Below are positions 5,582-6,745 of a DNA stretch of 6,745 bases, in pieces. The translations under genes were made by a program, and so were the position numbers. Under the pieces are notes generated by a model. The model ran no database searches. It saw only the letters and a program-made list of their open reading frames with translations, and was not told where the DNA came from. Each line of letters starts with the position of its first letter. Position 1 is the stretch's first letter. This DNA comes from an uncultured Isosphaeraceae bacterium (GTDB taxonomy: Bacteria > Planctomycetota > Planctomycetia > Isosphaerales > Isosphaeraceae): assembly GCA_937907405.1 (NCBI GenBank), contig CALCIC010000119.1:1-6745 (forward strand). The letters are read 5' to 3'.

Positions 5582-6745
5582 ATGAAACTCAAACGACAGC
5601 CCGAGGATTTTCAGGTCGAGGAGCTGCCGTGCGTCGTCACGGCGCCCCACGGCCGGTTCACGTATTACCGCCTCTCGAAGCGCGGCCTGGGAACGCTGGA
5701 GGCGATCGAGGCGATCTGCCGGCGGTGGAACATCCCCGGCCGACAGGTCAGCTACGGCGGGCTCAAGGACCGCCACGCGGTCACGGTCCAGTACCTGACG
5801 ATCCTCAACGGCCCCGACGTCTCTCTCCACCAGTCGTCCCTCGATCTTGAGCCCCTGGGGAAGCTGGAACGGCCCTACGGTCCTCAGGACTTCACCGGCA
5901 ATCGGTTCGAGATCGTGCTCCGCGACATGACCCCCGAGGCCGCCGGTCGCGCCGGAACGCAGCTTGAGGCCCTGGCCCGCGACGGCCTGCCCAACTACTT
6001 CGACGACCAGCGGTTCGGCTCCGTCGGGTTCTCCGGCGAGTTCATCGCCCACGCCTGGCTGAAAGGGGACCACGAGCGCGCCTTGCGGCTGGCGCTGGCC
6101 GAGCCCAACCCGTTCGATCGCTCGCAGGTGAAGGCGCTCAAGGCCGTCGTCCGCGACCACTGGGGAGACTGGGCGGAGGCCAAGGCCCGGCTCGAACGCT
6201 CGTCCGAGCGCAGCATCGTGACCTACCTCGTCGACCATCCGACCGATTACAAGGGGGCGTTCGCCCGACTCCGCCGCGAGATGCGAAGCCTTTATTTCGC
6301 GGCCTTTCAAAGTCATTTGTGGAACCTGATCCTGGCCGGCTGGATCGAGCGCAACACGCGGGTCGAGCAGCGGGCGGCGGTCGAGCTGAAGCTGGGGCCG
6401 GTTCCGTTCCCGGTTGGGCTCGACCCGGACCAGCGCGACGCGATCGCGGCGGTCCCGCTGCCGCTGCCGTCGTCGCGGAACCGTCCCGACGGCGGCCCGG
6501 CGTCCGACGTCGCGACCGACGTCCTCGCCGCGTTCGGCCTCGCCTGGCCGGACATGCGCGTGAAGTCTCTGAAGGACGTCTTCTTCTCGAAGGGCGCGCG
6601 CGAACCCTTGCTCGTCCCCGAGAACGTGCGGACGGAGGTCCTCGACGACGAGCTGCACCGCCGGAAGAAAGCGATCCGGCTCGCCTTCGAGCTGCCCAAG
6701 GGCTCGTACGCCACGATCCTGGTCAAGCGGATCACCGAAGCCGCC
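5582..6745 (+). CDS. truD: TruD, tRNA pseudouridine(13) synthase, 3' end beyond window
   Basis: TruD isomerises uridine 13 in certain tRNAs (tRNA-Glu in E. coli) to pseudouridine in the cytoplasm. The 388 visible residues are open to the last base. Recognisable motifs in order: EDFQVEELP (8-16); GLKDRHAVTVQ (60-70), where D63 corresponds to the catalytic Asp; GNRFEIVLRD (106-115); NYFDDQRFGS (138-147); FQSHLWN (242-248); and the C-terminal LPKGSYATILVKRI (371-384). About 160-330 contains the family-specific TRUD insertion domain. The last motif normally lies very near the C-terminus, so only a few residues are probably missing. Start: ATG 5582 gives the usual short N-terminus (MKLKRQPEDF), but an in-frame ATG at 5552 (10 extra residues) is also possible; neither has a well-placed Shine-Dalgarno sequence. 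The reading frame extends upstream only to the TAA at 5495-5497. It follows the Flp gene by 123 bases without functional relation. Codon use matches the rest of the window. Confidence 0.95.
   Translation, partial: MKLKRQPEDFQVEELPCVVTAPHGRFTYYRLSKRGLGTLEAIEAICRRWNIPGRQVSYGGLKDRHAVTVQYLTILNGPDVSLHQSSLDLEPLGKLERPYGPQDFTGNRFEIVLRDMTPEAAGRAGTQLEALARDGLPNYFDDQRFGSVGFSGEFIAHAWLKGDHERALRLALAEPNPFDRSQVKALKAVVRDHWGDWAEAKARLERSSERSIVTYLVDHPTDYKGAFARLRREMRSLYFAAFQSHLWNLILAGWIERNTRVEQRAAVELKLGPVPFPVGLDPDQRDAIAAVPLPLPSSRNRPDGGPASDVATDVLAAFGLAWPDMRVKSLKDVFFSKGAREPLLVPENVRTEVLDDELHRRKKAIRLAFELPKGSYATILVKRITEAA

Noticed and set aside
5486..6658. Minus-strand open frame of 390 codons opposite truD
   Set aside because: Shadow of truD, which shows its catalytic and C-terminal motifs on the plus strand.
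6715..6745. Second adapter at the right edge
   Set aside because: The final bases continue the truD frame with a family-typical sequence and show no adapter core. The gene is simply cut by the window end.

Overview
The window reads as a chromosomal, housekeeping-type segment from a GC-rich bacterium with a Gram-negative-type envelope. The gene set (an LptD/OstA-like protein, a standalone HNH protein ending in a W-x2-FL-x2-AYWNV motif, two-domain CinA, a tiny Flp pilin, TruD) and the strong G/C bias at third codon positions suggest a planctomycete, most plausibly near the Isosphaeraceae. That placement is inference from recognition, not from a search.

The first 31 bases are not genomic. They match the 3' part of the Illumina TruSeq read-1 adapter, so the window begins at an untrimmed contig end. 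The first gene is cut off there, and the apparent stop codon and last residues of its reading frame are artefacts.

Layout: 1-31 adapter. 32-1839 (-) is a 3'-truncated LPS-transport (LptD/OstA-like) gene with a signal peptide and a long acidic Pro-rich linker. 1840-2161 is non-coding and holds a strong hairpin just after the next gene. 2162-2764 (-) is an HNH nuclease-family protein. 2765-3020 is a divergent promoter region with two short palindromes and an AT-rich patch. 3021-4304 (+) is cinA. 4296-5096 (-) is a single-pass membrane protein of unknown function that overlaps the cinA 3' end tail to tail. 5097-5275 is a second divergent region with a good sigma-70-like promoter. 5276-5458 (+) is a 60-residue Flp/Fap-type pilin. 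5582-6745 (+) is truD, open at the window end.

The genes do not form one pathway. They serve envelope biogenesis (LptD-like), probable pilus or surface attachment (Flp), pyridine nucleotide salvage (CinA) and tRNA modification (TruD), plus a nuclease-family protein and an unknown membrane protein. I found no mobile element, CRISPR array, tRNA or rRNA, and no convincing new multi-gene system. The points worth a second look are the adapter artefact, the LptD linker with its two C8 tracts, the intergenic inverted repeats and the unknown membrane protein.
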